Source of the DNA: Lachnospiraceae bacterium UBA7179
GTDB taxonomy: Bacteria > Bacillota > Clostridia > Lachnospirales > Lachnospiraceae
Length of the DNA stretch: 64,000 nt
Direction: 5' to 3'
NCBI GenBank assembly: GCA_002491195.1
Contig: DKVL01000053.1
Span: 23,214 to 87,213, forward strand
This document shows, piece after piece, positions 52,960 to 61,846 of this stretch; the first letter of the stretch is position 1; every line of letters starts with the position of its first letter. The notes beneath the pieces were generated by a model. That model had not been told where the DNA came from and did not search any database. It saw nothing but the letters and a program-made list of their open reading frames with translations. Position numbers and translations under genes: made by a program.

Positions 52960-52990
52960 CTAACTTGCTAAAGCCGGGCATTTTATCCCG
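52960..52990. terminator. Hairpin between cheV and the sirtuin-like gene
   Basis: AGCCGGG and CCCGGCT around an 8-nt AT-rich loop, with TCTATCTTTTTT on the plus side. On the minus strand it sits 16 nt before the ribosome site of the sirtuin-like gene, so it could be a leaky terminator limiting read-through. Confidence 0.55.
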
Positions 52991-52997
52991 GCTCTAT

Positions 52998-53025
52998 CTT
53001 TTTTATGCACAGCCCTATGCAGAGG
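52998..53025 (-). repeat. Terminator-flanking repeat, copy 3
   Basis: On the minus strand CTCTGCATAGGGCTGTGCAT followed by A6 and G, matching copy 1 at nearly all positions. GCCCTATGC (53012-53020) also pairs with GCATAGGGC (53045-53053). Confidence 0.7.
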
Positions 53026-53067
53026 ATCATTTTGCGAATGCAGCGCATAGGGCGCATATGAAAAAGT

Positions 53068-53964
53068 TTATTTTGCGAGCAGCTCATCAATAACCTTAAC
53101 AAGATTTCCGATTTCAGGTTTAGATAACTGCGCATCAGCACCTAAATCTTCACCTTTTCTCTTCATCTCCTCATTGACAAGTGAGGAGAAGATAATTACT
53201 GGTATATGCTTTGTTGCGTCATCTGATTTCACAAGTTTTGTCAGGCGGTGTCCATCCATGAGAGGCATCTCAATATCTGTGATCAGCAGATGCACATCCT
53301 TATCCAATGTTCCCGCATCTCTGCACTTCACTATGTACTCCCATGCTTCCTCACCATTTTCCGCTTTGATAATATTATCATATCCAGCCTTTCTGAGTGA
53401 GTCAATGATAAGCTTTCTAAGAAGTGAGGAGTCCTCCGCTATCAAAATAGGAACTTCTGAATTCTCCCTTGCGCCCAGTGCTTCAATCTCCGTCACTTTC
53501 AATCCAGTCTCCGGATTGATATCTGTAATGATCTTCTCAAAATCCAATATAATAATAATCTTTCCGTCAATCTTAATGATACCTGTGGAAATACCATCCT
53601 CCGCCGATGTCACTGTGGCTCCTGGTTTAATGATATCAACCCACGAAACTCTATGAATACCGATTACCGCATCAACATGAAAAGCAATATCAAGTTTATT
53701 AAAACTTGTGATGATAAACAAGCCGCCTGGCTGGGACTGCCCGCGCTGCAGACAGTTGCGCAGATCAATTGCTGTGATCATCGCATCGCGCGGCATAAAG
53801 ATGCCTTCCACGCTGGGATGTGAATTCGGTACAGGTGTCACGGGTGAATAGGTGATGATCTCTCTGATCTTTGCCACATTGATACCATAAGAATTTCCAT
53901 CCACCACAAACTCTAATACTTCCAACTCATTTGTTCCGTTCTCCAAGAGAATCTTAGTCTCCAT
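53068..53964 (-). CDS. cheV: CheV-type coupling protein (CheW + receiver domains)
   Basis: 298 residues. The N-terminal CheW domain (about 10-150: 'VLEFVVDGNSYGINVAKIRE', 'NSHPSVEGIFMPR', 'IIIILDFEKIITDI') links receptors to CheA. The C-terminal receiver domain has 'ILIAEDSSLLRKLIID', phospho-Asp in 'VHLLITDIEMPLMDG' and Lys in 'LSKPEIGN'. Phosphorylation by CheA would tune adaptation. Separated by about 200 bp from the cheA operon but on the same strand. Confidence 0.95.
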   Translation of the reverse strand: METKILLENGTNELEVLEFVVDGNSYGINVAKIREIITYSPVTPVPNSHPSVEGIFMPRDAMITAIDLRNCLQRGQSQPGGLFIITSFNKLDIAFHVDAVIGIHRVSWVDIIKPGATVTSAEDGISTGIIKIDGKIIIILDFEKIITDINPETGLKVTEIEALGARENSEVPILIAEDSSLLRKLIIDSLRKAGYDNIIKAENGEEAWEYIVKCRDAGTLDKDVHLLITDIEMPLMDGHRLTKLVKSDDATKHIPVIIFSSLVNEEMKRKGEDLGADAQLSKPEIGNLVKVIDELLAK

Positions 53965-54135
53965 ATTAAACCTCCATTCTACCAGATCATCAAAAACGCT
54001 TTCGCATTTTCAATCTCTTTATCTCCACTGCTGTGCAGAGTAGTTGTCTTTTACTAATTATAACATATATATAGGAATAATTACAAATATTTTCAGTAAA
54101 TTTTTCAATTTTTTATTCACATCTGCTATCATTCC

Positions 54136-54161
54136 GTTACTGTTCACTCCGTTCCAGTAAC
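54136..54161. repeat. Solo 26-bp hairpin identical to the left end of the 17894 element
   Basis: The 26 bp from GTTACTGTTCAC to CCAGTAAC are identical to 17894-17919. Here it stands alone one base from the stop of the lipoprotein gene. No T run follows on the minus strand. Confidence 0.8.
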
Positions 54162-54162
54162 A

Positions 54163-54930
54163 TCATTTCAACTTCACTGTACATGTCTGTCCATTGGAAG
54201 AAGCCCGCAGGATCAGTGTCTGGATCTCCTCCTCTGTCATGTCATCAATCTCTGCAACAGCCACCACATCGACGATCTCTCCCGCCCGCACTACATCCAT
54301 ATAAGAGGCCAGATCATTTGGAATCAACGTGCTCAACACAGCTGCAGATGCTGTGTCATTGATATTCACACGCATCTTAATGTTATAATCAAACAAATTG
54401 CAGTCTACATCCTCCTCCGGAAGTCCCTCCAGGTCAAAATGCATCACCAGAAGTTTTTTACCCTGAGCCGCATCCACACGAAAGCCAGAATTATTCTGCG
54501 GATACGAACTGCATATCTCAAATGACTGGTACCGGATGATCAGATCATCGATCCCCAGTTCTGCTGCAAAATCAAGATCTGCCACAAACTGCACCTGTTC
54601 TGTTCCTGACTCTGATTCTGCTGGCTGCGTCTCTGATGAAGGTGTACCCTGACTCGGCTCATCCTCTGTCTGTTGTTCCATTTCCGTCTCCGGCTGCGTT
54701 TCCGGTTCTGCGACCTCCTGTCTTGCTGCCATCGCAGCCGCCACTTCCTCGTCGCTTGCAATTTTATAATTATAATTGGACGAATATTTCAGCAGCAGTC
54801 CGGCTGCGTATTCCGCGATGATATCCGACTGCTCCGCAGTCAGCTCTGGCATGGAGTCCACACACCCCGTCATCAGCGCTGCCGACATCGCCAAAAAAAC
54901 TAAAACTTTCCCCTTTTTCAAAACCGACAC
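54163..54930 (-). CDS. Lipoprotein of unknown function linked to the two-component system
   Basis: 255 residues. Lipobox 'AALMTGC' (Cys23), short helix-rich start, Glu/Gln/Thr/Ser linker (about 70-115), then a beta-rich C-terminal domain ('LLVMHFDLEGLPEEDVDCN', 'IKMRVNINDTASAAVLSTLI') that resembles Ig-like DUF4352-type modules. Starts 6 nt after the kinase stop. Could be a sensor partner or target of the two-component system. Confidence 0.75.
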   Translation of the reverse strand: MSVLKKGKVLVFLAMSAALMTGCVDSMPELTAEQSDIIAEYAAGLLLKYSSNYNYKIASDEEVAAAMAARQEVAEPETQPETEMEQQTEDEPSQGTPSSETQPAESESGTEQVQFVADLDFAAELGIDDLIIRYQSFEICSSYPQNNSGFRVDAAQGKKLLVMHFDLEGLPEEDVDCNLFDYNIKMRVNINDTASAAVLSTLIPNDLASYMDVVRAGEIVDVVAVAEIDDMTEEEIQTLILRASSNGQTCTVKLK

Positions 54931-54936
54931 CTCCGT

Positions 54937-56439
54937 TTATTTGGTCTCGAGTTCAAACCAAAACTCAACACCATTGGTATAATTGATAACACCGTAATGC
55001 TGATTCATGGATTCCATGATCGCCTTTACGATGGACAATCCAACTCCGCTGCCCCCATATTCACGCGTTCTCGCCTTATCTACCTTGTAAAATTTCTCCC
55101 ATATATGAGGAAGGGACTCTTCTGGTATCGGCTCGCCTGTATTAAATACACTAATCCGCACTCTGTTGGCATGTTCTTCTTCGATCAATCTATATTTAAT
55201 CTCAATGATCTTATCTCCGTTGACATGATTCATCGCATTGCTGAAAAAATTCCGCACGATCTCCTCTGTCTTAAATTCATCCGCCCACACATAGATCGGC
55301 GCAGACTCATCCACTCGCACATTGACTTGACTTTGGTTGATCAGGATCTCTGCTGATGCAATAAAATTATTGATGAGCGCCGTAATATCAAACCGTTCCA
55401 TTGTGACAATGTCATTGCCAAATTCCAACTGGTTTAAGTCAAGCAGTTTTCTGACCATCGTGTTCATCTTCCCAGCCTCGTCCATAATCACATCGCAGTA
55501 AAAATTCCTGCTCTCGGTGTCATCGTCATTGATTCCTTCCTTAAGGCCTTCCGCATATCCCTGGATCAGCGCGATCGGCGTCTTAAGTTCATGGGAGACA
55601 TTGGCCAGAAACTCTTTGCGCATCTCATCGATCTGTTCCTTTTTCTCTATATCGCGCAGGAGTTCATTGTTTGCAGTTTTGAGCTCTGAGATTGTCTTTT
55701 CTAAGGTGCTCGACAATTCGTTCATATGTTCCCCAAGCAGATCGATCTCATTCTGTCCCCGGCTCTCATATTTTGTCTCAAAATTAAGTTTTGCCATCTC
55801 CTCAGAAATTGTCTTAAGCTCCATGATCGGTCTTGTGATTCTCGTCGTCACAAACCAGATCAACACTGCACTGATCAACGTTGTGATCATTCCCACATAT
55901 GCCAGGAAACGGTTTGACAGGTTCACGCTGTCACGGATACTCTCAATCGGAGAACGGATCAGGAACAGACTTCCATTGTCGAGCAGTCCCCACATCTCCA
56001 AATATTCTGTATTGGTAGACTTGTCCATAACCTTCGCCATGTAATAATTATCATTCTCATCCAAATACACAATATCATTCCCTGGGCGGAAAAAATTATC
56101 GTACAGTCTGCGCAGCAGCTTATCCACATCCCTTGTGCTGGAAATCTGGGTATTTGACGCGGCATCGATCACTAACAGTCCGATATTGTACATATCGCAG
56201 GTTTTTCGCAGCTCCAGCCCAAACTCATCTGATGATATATCGCCGTTTGTCATCACCTCATTAATTCTATAATACGCATCCTTGATCGCATTTTTCTTAT
56301 TCTGTATATAAAAATTCTCCAAAAAACTGTTATTGATAATCCAGCAGAGAATAATCGTTCCTGCCATCACAGCAATGAAAATCGTGGCGATTTCCTGCTT
56401 GATCGAGTGTCTGGCAAAAAGATTTTTCAAATGTTTCAT
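54937..56439 (-). CDS. Sensor histidine kinase
   Basis: 500 residues. TM1 at about 17-36, outer sensor region of about 130 residues ('VIDAASNTQISSTRDVDKL'), TM2 at about 180-200, HAMP, HisKA with 'EFLANVSHELKTPIALIQGY', HATPase with 'RNFFSNAMNHVNGDKII' and 'YGGSGVGLSIVKAIM'. Start overlaps the regulator stop by 4 nt. WalK/PhoR-like architecture; signal unknown. Confidence 0.94.
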   Translation of the reverse strand: MKHLKNLFARHSIKQEIATIFIAVMAGTIILCWIINNSFLENFYIQNKKNAIKDAYYRINEVMTNGDISSDEFGLELRKTCDMYNIGLLVIDAASNTQISSTRDVDKLLRRLYDNFFRPGNDIVYLDENDNYYMAKVMDKSTNTEYLEMWGLLDNGSLFLIRSPIESIRDSVNLSNRFLAYVGMITTLISAVLIWFVTTRITRPIMELKTISEEMAKLNFETKYESRGQNEIDLLGEHMNELSSTLEKTISELKTANNELLRDIEKKEQIDEMRKEFLANVSHELKTPIALIQGYAEGLKEGINDDDTESRNFYCDVIMDEAGKMNTMVRKLLDLNQLEFGNDIVTMERFDITALINNFIASAEILINQSQVNVRVDESAPIYVWADEFKTEEIVRNFFSNAMNHVNGDKIIEIKYRLIEEEHANRVRISVFNTGEPIPEESLPHIWEKFYKVDKARTREYGGSGVGLSIVKAIMESMNQHYGVINYTNGVEFWFELETK

Positions 56440-57116
56440 ACTTCCAGCTTATACCCCATTCCCCAGACAGTTTTGATCAGATCTCCTTTTTCACCCAGCT
56501 TGCTTCTCAATTTCTTTACATGGGTATCAATGGTTCTGGCATCGCCAAAGTAATCATAATTCCACACACTGTTGAGAATCTTTTCCCTCGACAGGGCAAT
56601 TCCCTTATTCTCCATAAAATAAGTCAAAAGTTCAAACTCCTTAAAGCTCAGATCAATCGCTTTTCCATCAATCGTAACAACATGGGCGGCCTGGTCAATC
56701 GATATCCCACCATAGGAGAGCACTTCATTCTCTGTCACCTGATTCGTTCTGCGCAGGATCGCTTCCACCCGCGCCACCAGTATCTTGGGACTAAACGGTT
56801 TGGCGATATACTCATCCACACCAAGTTCGAACCCCTGCAGTTCGTCCCGCTCATCGGCGCGGGCTGTCAGCATGATAATCGGCACCCTGGAATAATTTCT
56901 CACTTCCCGGCAGACCTGCCAGCCATCCATTTTGGGCATCATCACATCCAGTATGATCAGCGCGATATTCTGATCATCAAAAAATATATCCAGCGCTTCA
57001 CTCCCATCTCCTGCTTCCAACACCTCATAATTCTGTTTCACAAGGAAATCCTTTACAAGTTTACGCATTCTGCTCTCGTCATCCACTACGAGTATTTTAA
57101 GCTTATTCATACTCAA
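56436..57116 (-). CDS. OmpR-family response regulator
   Basis: 226 residues. Receiver domain with 'ILVVDDESRMRKLVKDFL', phospho-Asp in 'LIILDVMMPKMDGW', Lys in 'YIAKPFSPKILVAR'; winged helix with 'LLTYFMENKGIALSREKIL' and 'TIDTHVKKLRSKLGEKGDLI'. TTG 57116 has a well-spaced GAGG; ATG 57110 is the alternative. Starts 14 nt after the one-TM protein gene, in the cheA operon. Confidence 0.94.
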   Translation of the reverse strand: MSMNKLKILVVDDESRMRKLVKDFLVKQNYEVLEAGDGSEALDIFFDDQNIALIILDVMMPKMDGWQVCREVRNYSRVPIIMLTARADERDELQGFELGVDEYIAKPFSPKILVARVEAILRRTNQVTENEVLSYGGISIDQAAHVVTIDGKAIDLSFKEFELLTYFMENKGIALSREKILNSVWNYDYFGDARTIDTHVKKLRSKLGEKGDLIKTVWGMGYKLEV

Positions 57117-57130
57117 ACCATATCCTCATC

Positions 57131-57703
57131 TTATTCAGCGATCATGAGTTCTCTCTCTTTCTCCCGGATTACCTGCTCCCTGTCAGACAGCTGTTTTTCC
57201 CATTCAGCATACCGATTTTGAAGAACTCTCTCATAGTTTAACACTGTTGGCTGCGAACTTGTGGTTGATATCACAAACATAAGGATCACCAGTGCCAGGA
57301 GTCCGATATTCATTAGTATAGAAGTTTTTCTACTGAAAAATTCCTGTTTCGGCTTTTCTTTTTTAACAGGCTTGCGGCTTGCCTGAATCCGCTCCACTGT
57401 CTGATTGGCGCTTTCCCTCATACTATGCACACCATATACAGGTATATTGTCAATCTCCTCATCTGGCAGAGGATTTTCCTGCAAAATCCTCTGCAGTTTT
57501 TTGAGGAACTCATAGCCTACTGGTGTCTTAAACACGCGATTATTCAGAGCCTTCTTATACACCGCGCTCACCATTTCAATATTCCCGTAATCCAGTTTTT
57601 CTTCCAGCCGCTCGATCCGAAGCTGCTCATTTCGGGCAAGTTCCGCATCCTGCTGCGTTCCAAACTGAAAGCCATCCACAACCCACTCTGTCTTGTCTGC
57701 CAT
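57131..57703 (-). CDS. Single-pass membrane protein of unknown function in the cheA operon
   Basis: 190 residues from ATG 57701-57703 (longer frame to 57745 lacks support). Soluble helical N-terminus ('ELARNEQLRIERLEEKLDYG', 'AVYKKALNNRVFKTPVGYEF'), a basic stretch, one membrane helix ('MNIGLLALVILMFVIS', about 130-147) and a short outer coiled coil ('RYAEWEKQLSDREQVIREKE'). No known domain recognised. Lies between the Hpt gene and the response regulator, so it may link phosphotransfer to the membrane. Confidence 0.8.
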   Translation of the reverse strand: MADKTEWVVDGFQFGTQQDAELARNEQLRIERLEEKLDYGNIEMVSAVYKKALNNRVFKTPVGYEFLKKLQRILQENPLPDEEIDNIPVYGVHSMRESANQTVERIQASRKPVKKEKPKQEFFSRKTSILMNIGLLALVILMFVISTTSSQPTVLNYERVLQNRYAEWEKQLSDREQVIREKERELMIAE

Positions 57704-57741
57704 CTGGTATTCCCTGCCTTTCATGACGTTTGCCGGCAAAA

Positions 57742-58092
57742 TCAAAGTTCCTCTATGATCTTGTAGGTTTCCTCATACAGTACCGCCAGACGTTTCATCT
57801 CATCGTCGAGATTCATGTCCTGAACACGAAGTTTCTCCACCATCGGTATCAGCAGGTGATAGATCTCATTAATTCCAAGATTCGACACAAATCCCTTCAT
57901 TGTATGTGCCCCTTCAAAAGCATCCTTGCAGTTTCCCTTTTCGTAGGCTTCTTTCAATTTGTCATAACTTGAGTCGTCAAGAAATTTTCTAAGACATTTC
58001 AGATACAGATTCTCATTGTTCAAAAAACGCTTCATTGTGCCATCCACATCAAAACCTTTTTCCTCCAAAAACTTCTTCTGATTTGCATCCAT
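57742..58092 (-). CDS. Histidine phosphotransfer (Hpt) protein
   Basis: 116 residues from ATG 58090-58092 (GGAGG 8 nt upstream). Four-helix Hpt domain with phospho-His in 'AFEGAHTMKGFVSNLGINE', the form H-x-x-K-G. Probably passes phosphate between CheA or a hybrid kinase and receivers such as CheV or the OmpR-type regulator. Located between cheA and the one-TM gene. Confidence 0.88.
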   Translation of the reverse strand: MDANQKKFLEEKGFDVDGTMKRFLNNENLYLKCLRKFLDDSSYDKLKEAYEKGNCKDAFEGAHTMKGFVSNLGINEIYHLLIPMVEKLRVQDMNLDDEMKRLAVLYEETYKIIEEL

Positions 58093-58153
58093 GTAGTCAT
58101 CCTCCATTCATCCTACTGTCTTCATCTTTATCGCTCTGCAGTTACAATCAATA

Positions 58154-60307
58154 TCATTGATCCTGCATCAGTCCACTCACATCAAGAATCAGCGCGATAC
58201 TGCCATCTCCAAGCTGTGTGCAGCCTGATATACCATGCACTTTCTTCACATATGGCGGTATCGGCTTTACAACGATCTCCTGCGTTCCGATCAATTCATC
58301 AATCAGTACGCACAGCGTATTCCCCTCATACTCAAGAAGAAGCATGACACCGTCCTCAACATCCGTTACCGCGTCCTCCAGATCATACTTCTGGCTCAGT
58401 CTCAGAATAGGATAACACTCACCGCGGATCATAACATATTCTTCCCCATTCGGTTCATGAATCAGCTGGTCATCTGTCACACGGATAAACTGTTTGATCG
58501 CACCCGTCTCCATCACGAACTTCATATTACCGTTTCTCATGACAATACCATCTATGATCGCCATCGTCAAAGGTATCTTCATTGTCATCGTAGTGCCCTG
58601 CCCCTCGACAGACTCAATATCGAGCACTCCGCCGACCTTCTGGATGTTCTTCACCACAACATCCATCCCCACACCACGTCCGGAAAACTCGGTAACCTTT
58701 TCCTTCGTCGAAAATCCTGGATACGTGATAAACTGGAAAATTTCTTTGTCTGTATAATCGCTCTCCACACGATTGTCCGGAAGGATACCGTTCTCCCACG
58801 CTTTCTTGTAAAGCTTATTTCTGCTGAGTCCTTTTCCGTTATCTTTCACAGAAATCCACACCTTGCCACCCTCGTTCTTTGCCTCGAGCGTAACCTTGGC
58901 AGGCTCCTTTTTACCAGCAGCAGCCCTCTCCTCAGGCGTCTCCACACCATGATCAACGGAATTTCTAACCAGATGCATCAGCGGATCTGATATATTCTCA
59001 ATGATATTCTTATCCACCTCTGTCGTGTCGCCAATCATTTCAAACTCAATATTCTTCCCAAGTTTTCTGGACATATCAAACACAGTCCTGTTCATCTTCT
59101 GGAACGTATTGGTAAGCGGCATCATACGCATCGACATGATAAGCTCCTGCATCTCTGTCGTAATCTTTGAGAGCTGTGACGCAGCCTTCTGGAAATTGGT
59201 CAGATCAAGATTCGGCACCTGCAGATCCGGATTCTGCAGCACGACAGACTCCGCAATGACCATCTCGCCCATCATATCCATCAGCATATTCATCTTATCG
59301 ATATTGACACTCATAAAAGCCTGTTTTACTTCTTTTTTCTTTTTCTTGGTGATCTGTTTCGCCTTGCCGGCCTCTTTCTGGATGACATAGTCACCTGGCT
59401 GCGGCTCCGTCTCCGCTTCCTTCTTCTGTTCCGCCGGAGCTGCTGCCGGAGCGGCGCTGCTCTCCTCCTGTACAGGCTCGCCCGAAAATCCCCGCTCAAA
59501 CTCCGCATTTGAGCACTCAGCAATCTCTATCCCGCTAATTTCCGAGGTTGTGTCGAGAAGTTCATGAAGTTTATCCTCTGTGAAATCACCCCTGACAAGC
59601 ATCCGAAAGCCTTCTGCCAGTATCGTATCTGATGAACTCTCATCTGTGAGAATATCCTCGGGCGTATAATGCACATCCTCCGTATATTCCTTAAGAGCAT
59701 ATGTGGCAGAATATGCGCGCAGGTTACTCATCTGCGTATCTTCATGATATGTAATCTTGATGCGGAAACATTTCGCATCACCTGACGCCTGCGGCGCAAT
59801 ATAGATTTGGTTCGGCGCCAGATCCATACTCGGCGAAGCCGCTGCAGGAGCTGTCTTGGGCACCCTGTCCGCACTGTTTCCGCCTGCGGAATCGATCACA
59901 CCCTTTAGTTTCACCAGGAACTTATCCATCAAATCAATCAGCTGGGAATTATCGCCGTCCGGATCATTACCTTCCTTAATCTTCTCCATCTCCCCATTGA
60001 TAAAATCCAACACCTGAAATACGATCTCAGTAAGCTCCATGTGCGGCTCTTCAATACCGATATTTTCACGCAGATAATAGAATATGTCCTCCAGTTTATG
60101 GGACACTTTCATAATATTATCATACATCATGACGCCTGAAGAACCTTTGATCGTATGCATAATCCGAAAGATCTCGTTGATACTATTCTCGTCAAACGCA
60201 TCATCGTCTTTGGTCTCCAGTACAATCTGCTCCAGATTCTCCAAAAGCTGGCCATTTTCATAAATGTATATGTCCACCATTCCGTCTAAATTGAATTCCT
60301 CAGCCAT
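58154..60307 (-). CDS. cheA: Chemotaxis histidine kinase CheA
   Basis: 717 residues from ATG 60305-60307 (AAGGGG 7 nt upstream). P1 Hpt domain with phospho-His in 'IFRIMHTIKGSSGVMMYD' (about 40-57), linker, P2-like domain (about 190-280), Glu/Pro/Ala linker, P3 dimerisation ('NIDKMNMLMDMMGEMVIAES'), P4 ATPase ('HLVRNSVDHGVETPEERAAA', 'GRGVGMDVVVKNI') and P5 CheW-like end ('LLLEYEGNTLCVLIDELIG', 'GDGSIALILDVSGL'). Complete. No cheY, cheB, cheR, cheW or flagellar gene occurs in this window. Confidence 0.96.
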   Translation of the reverse strand: MAEEFNLDGMVDIYIYENGQLLENLEQIVLETKDDDAFDENSINEIFRIMHTIKGSSGVMMYDNIMKVSHKLEDIFYYLRENIGIEEPHMELTEIVFQVLDFINGEMEKIKEGNDPDGDNSQLIDLMDKFLVKLKGVIDSAGGNSADRVPKTAPAAASPSMDLAPNQIYIAPQASGDAKCFRIKITYHEDTQMSNLRAYSATYALKEYTEDVHYTPEDILTDESSSDTILAEGFRMLVRGDFTEDKLHELLDTTSEISGIEIAECSNAEFERGFSGEPVQEESSAAPAAAPAEQKKEAETEPQPGDYVIQKEAGKAKQITKKKKKEVKQAFMSVNIDKMNMLMDMMGEMVIAESVVLQNPDLQVPNLDLTNFQKAASQLSKITTEMQELIMSMRMMPLTNTFQKMNRTVFDMSRKLGKNIEFEMIGDTTEVDKNIIENISDPLMHLVRNSVDHGVETPEERAAAGKKEPAKVTLEAKNEGGKVWISVKDNGKGLSRNKLYKKAWENGILPDNRVESDYTDKEIFQFITYPGFSTKEKVTEFSGRGVGMDVVVKNIQKVGGVLDIESVEGQGTTMTMKIPLTMAIIDGIVMRNGNMKFVMETGAIKQFIRVTDDQLIHEPNGEEYVMIRGECYPILRLSQKYDLEDAVTDVEDGVMLLLEYEGNTLCVLIDELIGTQEIVVKPIPPYVKKVHGISGCTQLGDGSIALILDVSGLMQDQ

Positions 60308-60387
60308 GCCGGCACCCCTTCCATATCCAAACATTAATCTTACGTTTTTACATTATGATTCCTTTTGACATAATGCAGCTATTTATA

Positions 60388-60416
60388 ATTTTATATCCAT
60401 TTTGTACAATAGTCAA
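60388..60416 (-). promoter_or_regulatory. Sigma-A promoter of the cheA operon
   Basis: TTGACT (60411-60416), 17-bp spacer, TAAAAT (60388-60393) on the minus strand, about 80 bp before cheA. Confidence 0.7.
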
Positions 60417-60462
60417 TATTTTCTGATAATTTTATTCCATCAGTTGTATCCATTTTTTTCTA

Positions 60463-60651
60463 TTAAATATCTGTAAAATGATCATTCTCCAATACACCTG
60501 ATATGACAGAACTTCGAACCGGGCTGCTGGCAAACATCAAAAATTCCAGATCAGCCCTGTCAATCTCGGTGCTGCCGCATTTCGGGCATTGTTCTTTTGC
60601 ATAATCAAGCGTTCCACATTTTTTGCACAAAAATATTTTCCAATGTTTCAT
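60463..60651 (-). CDS. Small zinc-ribbon protein
   Basis: 62 residues, GAGGAG 8 nt before the start. Two Cys-x-x-Cys pairs ('LCKKCGTLDYAKEQCPKCGS') form a zinc ribbon; the rest ('DLEFLMFASSPVRSSVIS') is not recognised. Upstream of the cheA promoter. Function unknown; nucleic-acid or protein binding is plausible. Confidence 0.78.
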   Translation of the reverse strand: MKHWKIFLCKKCGTLDYAKEQCPKCGSTEIDRADLEFLMFASSPVRSSVISGVLENDHFTDI

Positions 60652-60793
60652 ATGCCTGTCTCCTCACTCATCTATGTAATATTTTGTTAAATTTTCTGCA
60701 ATTCTTTTGTAATTAAATTGAAATTATCAGGCAGTATTTATTACAATTCATACTTTATTAGAATAAAAATGAAATATTTTTTTAAAATAAGTA

Positions 60794-60822
60794 TTGAATA
60801 AATGCCATTCTGCATTTATAAT
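60794..60822 (+). promoter_or_regulatory. Sigma-A promoter of the SGNH hydrolase gene
   Basis: TTGAAT, 17-bp spacer, TATAAT (60817-60822), leaving a leader of about 85 nt. Confidence 0.7.
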
Positions 60823-60914
60823 AAGGAAGAATTGTTATATAAGGCTTCGTTTTCTACTTACTGATGAAAAAGAAAGGGAACTATGCGTTTTATTATGAAA
60901 GGAGCTTTCAGGCC

Positions 60915-61802
60915 ATGAAAAAATACACCAATTCAGTAATCGCGCTTTTTATCTGTATGTTGATTCTAACCCCATCAACAGTATATGCGGAAGAAATGGC
61001 ATATATGCCTTCGTTCTCTATTATACAACCAATCACAGGCGCGGCGCTGCCGAACGAAAATCTCTCAGAGCGTCTCACAACACGGTTGAATGCTTATCTT
61101 GTAGACAGCTATGCAAACGGCAGCATTGATGAAGAGGAATTTAACGAGATTATATCAAGCGGAATCATCTCCGAAAATGCTTTCTTTGCAAATTCTGTAT
61201 TTGTAGGCGATTCGCTCACTGTTGGTTTCAGAGATTACTGCCATACACACAGTGATTCTATTGCTTCTGACTCCACGTATTTCCTGGCAAGGGTAAGTTG
61301 TTCTGCCAAGGCAGCCATATCGTCAAATGCACTTACCACTCATGCGAATATTATGCCAATCTATAACGGAAGGGTTCAATACATTGAGGATTCTGTGGCG
61401 CAGCTTCCGAATGTATCAAAAATGTTTATCTGTTATGGCATGAATGACCTGACAAGCAGTACTCCCAAACAGTTTGTATCTGATCTTCAGACACTCATTG
61501 CAAGAATTACTGCCAAGACTCCTGACCTGCAGGTCTATGTGCTCTCTATTCCATGCGTTATGGCTGATGTCGACAATGGAAGGCTGAACAATGAGAATAT
61601 CCAATCCGCAAATATCCTATTGCAGGACGCCTGTGCGCAGAATGGTTGGGGCTTTATCAATATCACAGAGCATCTGATGGGTGCAGACAATGCGATTCGT
61701 CCAGAATACAGCGCAGATCAGTACGTGCACGAGAACAGTCGCGCGTACAAAATATGGAACAACGTTTTAAAGGACTATGCTTTTATGGAAATCACAAAAT
61801 AG
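60915..61802 (+). CDS. Secreted SGNH/GDSL-type hydrolase
   Basis: 295 residues from ATG 60915 (AAAGGAG about 10 nt upstream; an in-frame ATG at 60864 is less likely). Signal peptide to about residue 25 ('STVYAEE'). Block I Ser in 'VFVGDSLTVGFRDYC', block III Asn in 'MFICYGMNDLTSS', block V Asp/His in 'SADQYVHENSRAYKIWNNVL'. An extracellular esterase or deacylase of the family that acts on acyl groups of glycans or lipids; the substrate is unknown. Confidence 0.87.
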   Translation: MKKYTNSVIALFICMLILTPSTVYAEEMAYMPSFSIIQPITGAALPNENLSERLTTRLNAYLVDSYANGSIDEEEFNEIISSGIISENAFFANSVFVGDSLTVGFRDYCHTHSDSIASDSTYFLARVSCSAKAAISSNALTTHANIMPIYNGRVQYIEDSVAQLPNVSKMFICYGMNDLTSSTPKQFVSDLQTLIARITAKTPDLQVYVLSIPCVMADVDNGRLNNENIQSANILLQDACAQNGWGFINITEHLMGADNAIRPEYSADQYVHENSRAYKIWNNVLKDYAFMEITK

Positions 61803-61816
61803 GTTATTTCTATTAT

Positions 61817-61846
61817 AAAAAAACAGCTCAATGAGCTGTTTTTTTA
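61817..61846. terminator. Bidirectional terminator
   Basis: AACAGCTC and GAGCTGTT with a 3-nt loop, flanked by A and T runs, between the convergent hydrolase and kinase-like genes. Confidence 0.85.

Noticed and set aside
60417..60431. CodY-like box (two mismatches to the consensus) next to the cheA -35
   Set aside because: The region is very AT-rich and such matches arise by chance; there is no second site or other support.
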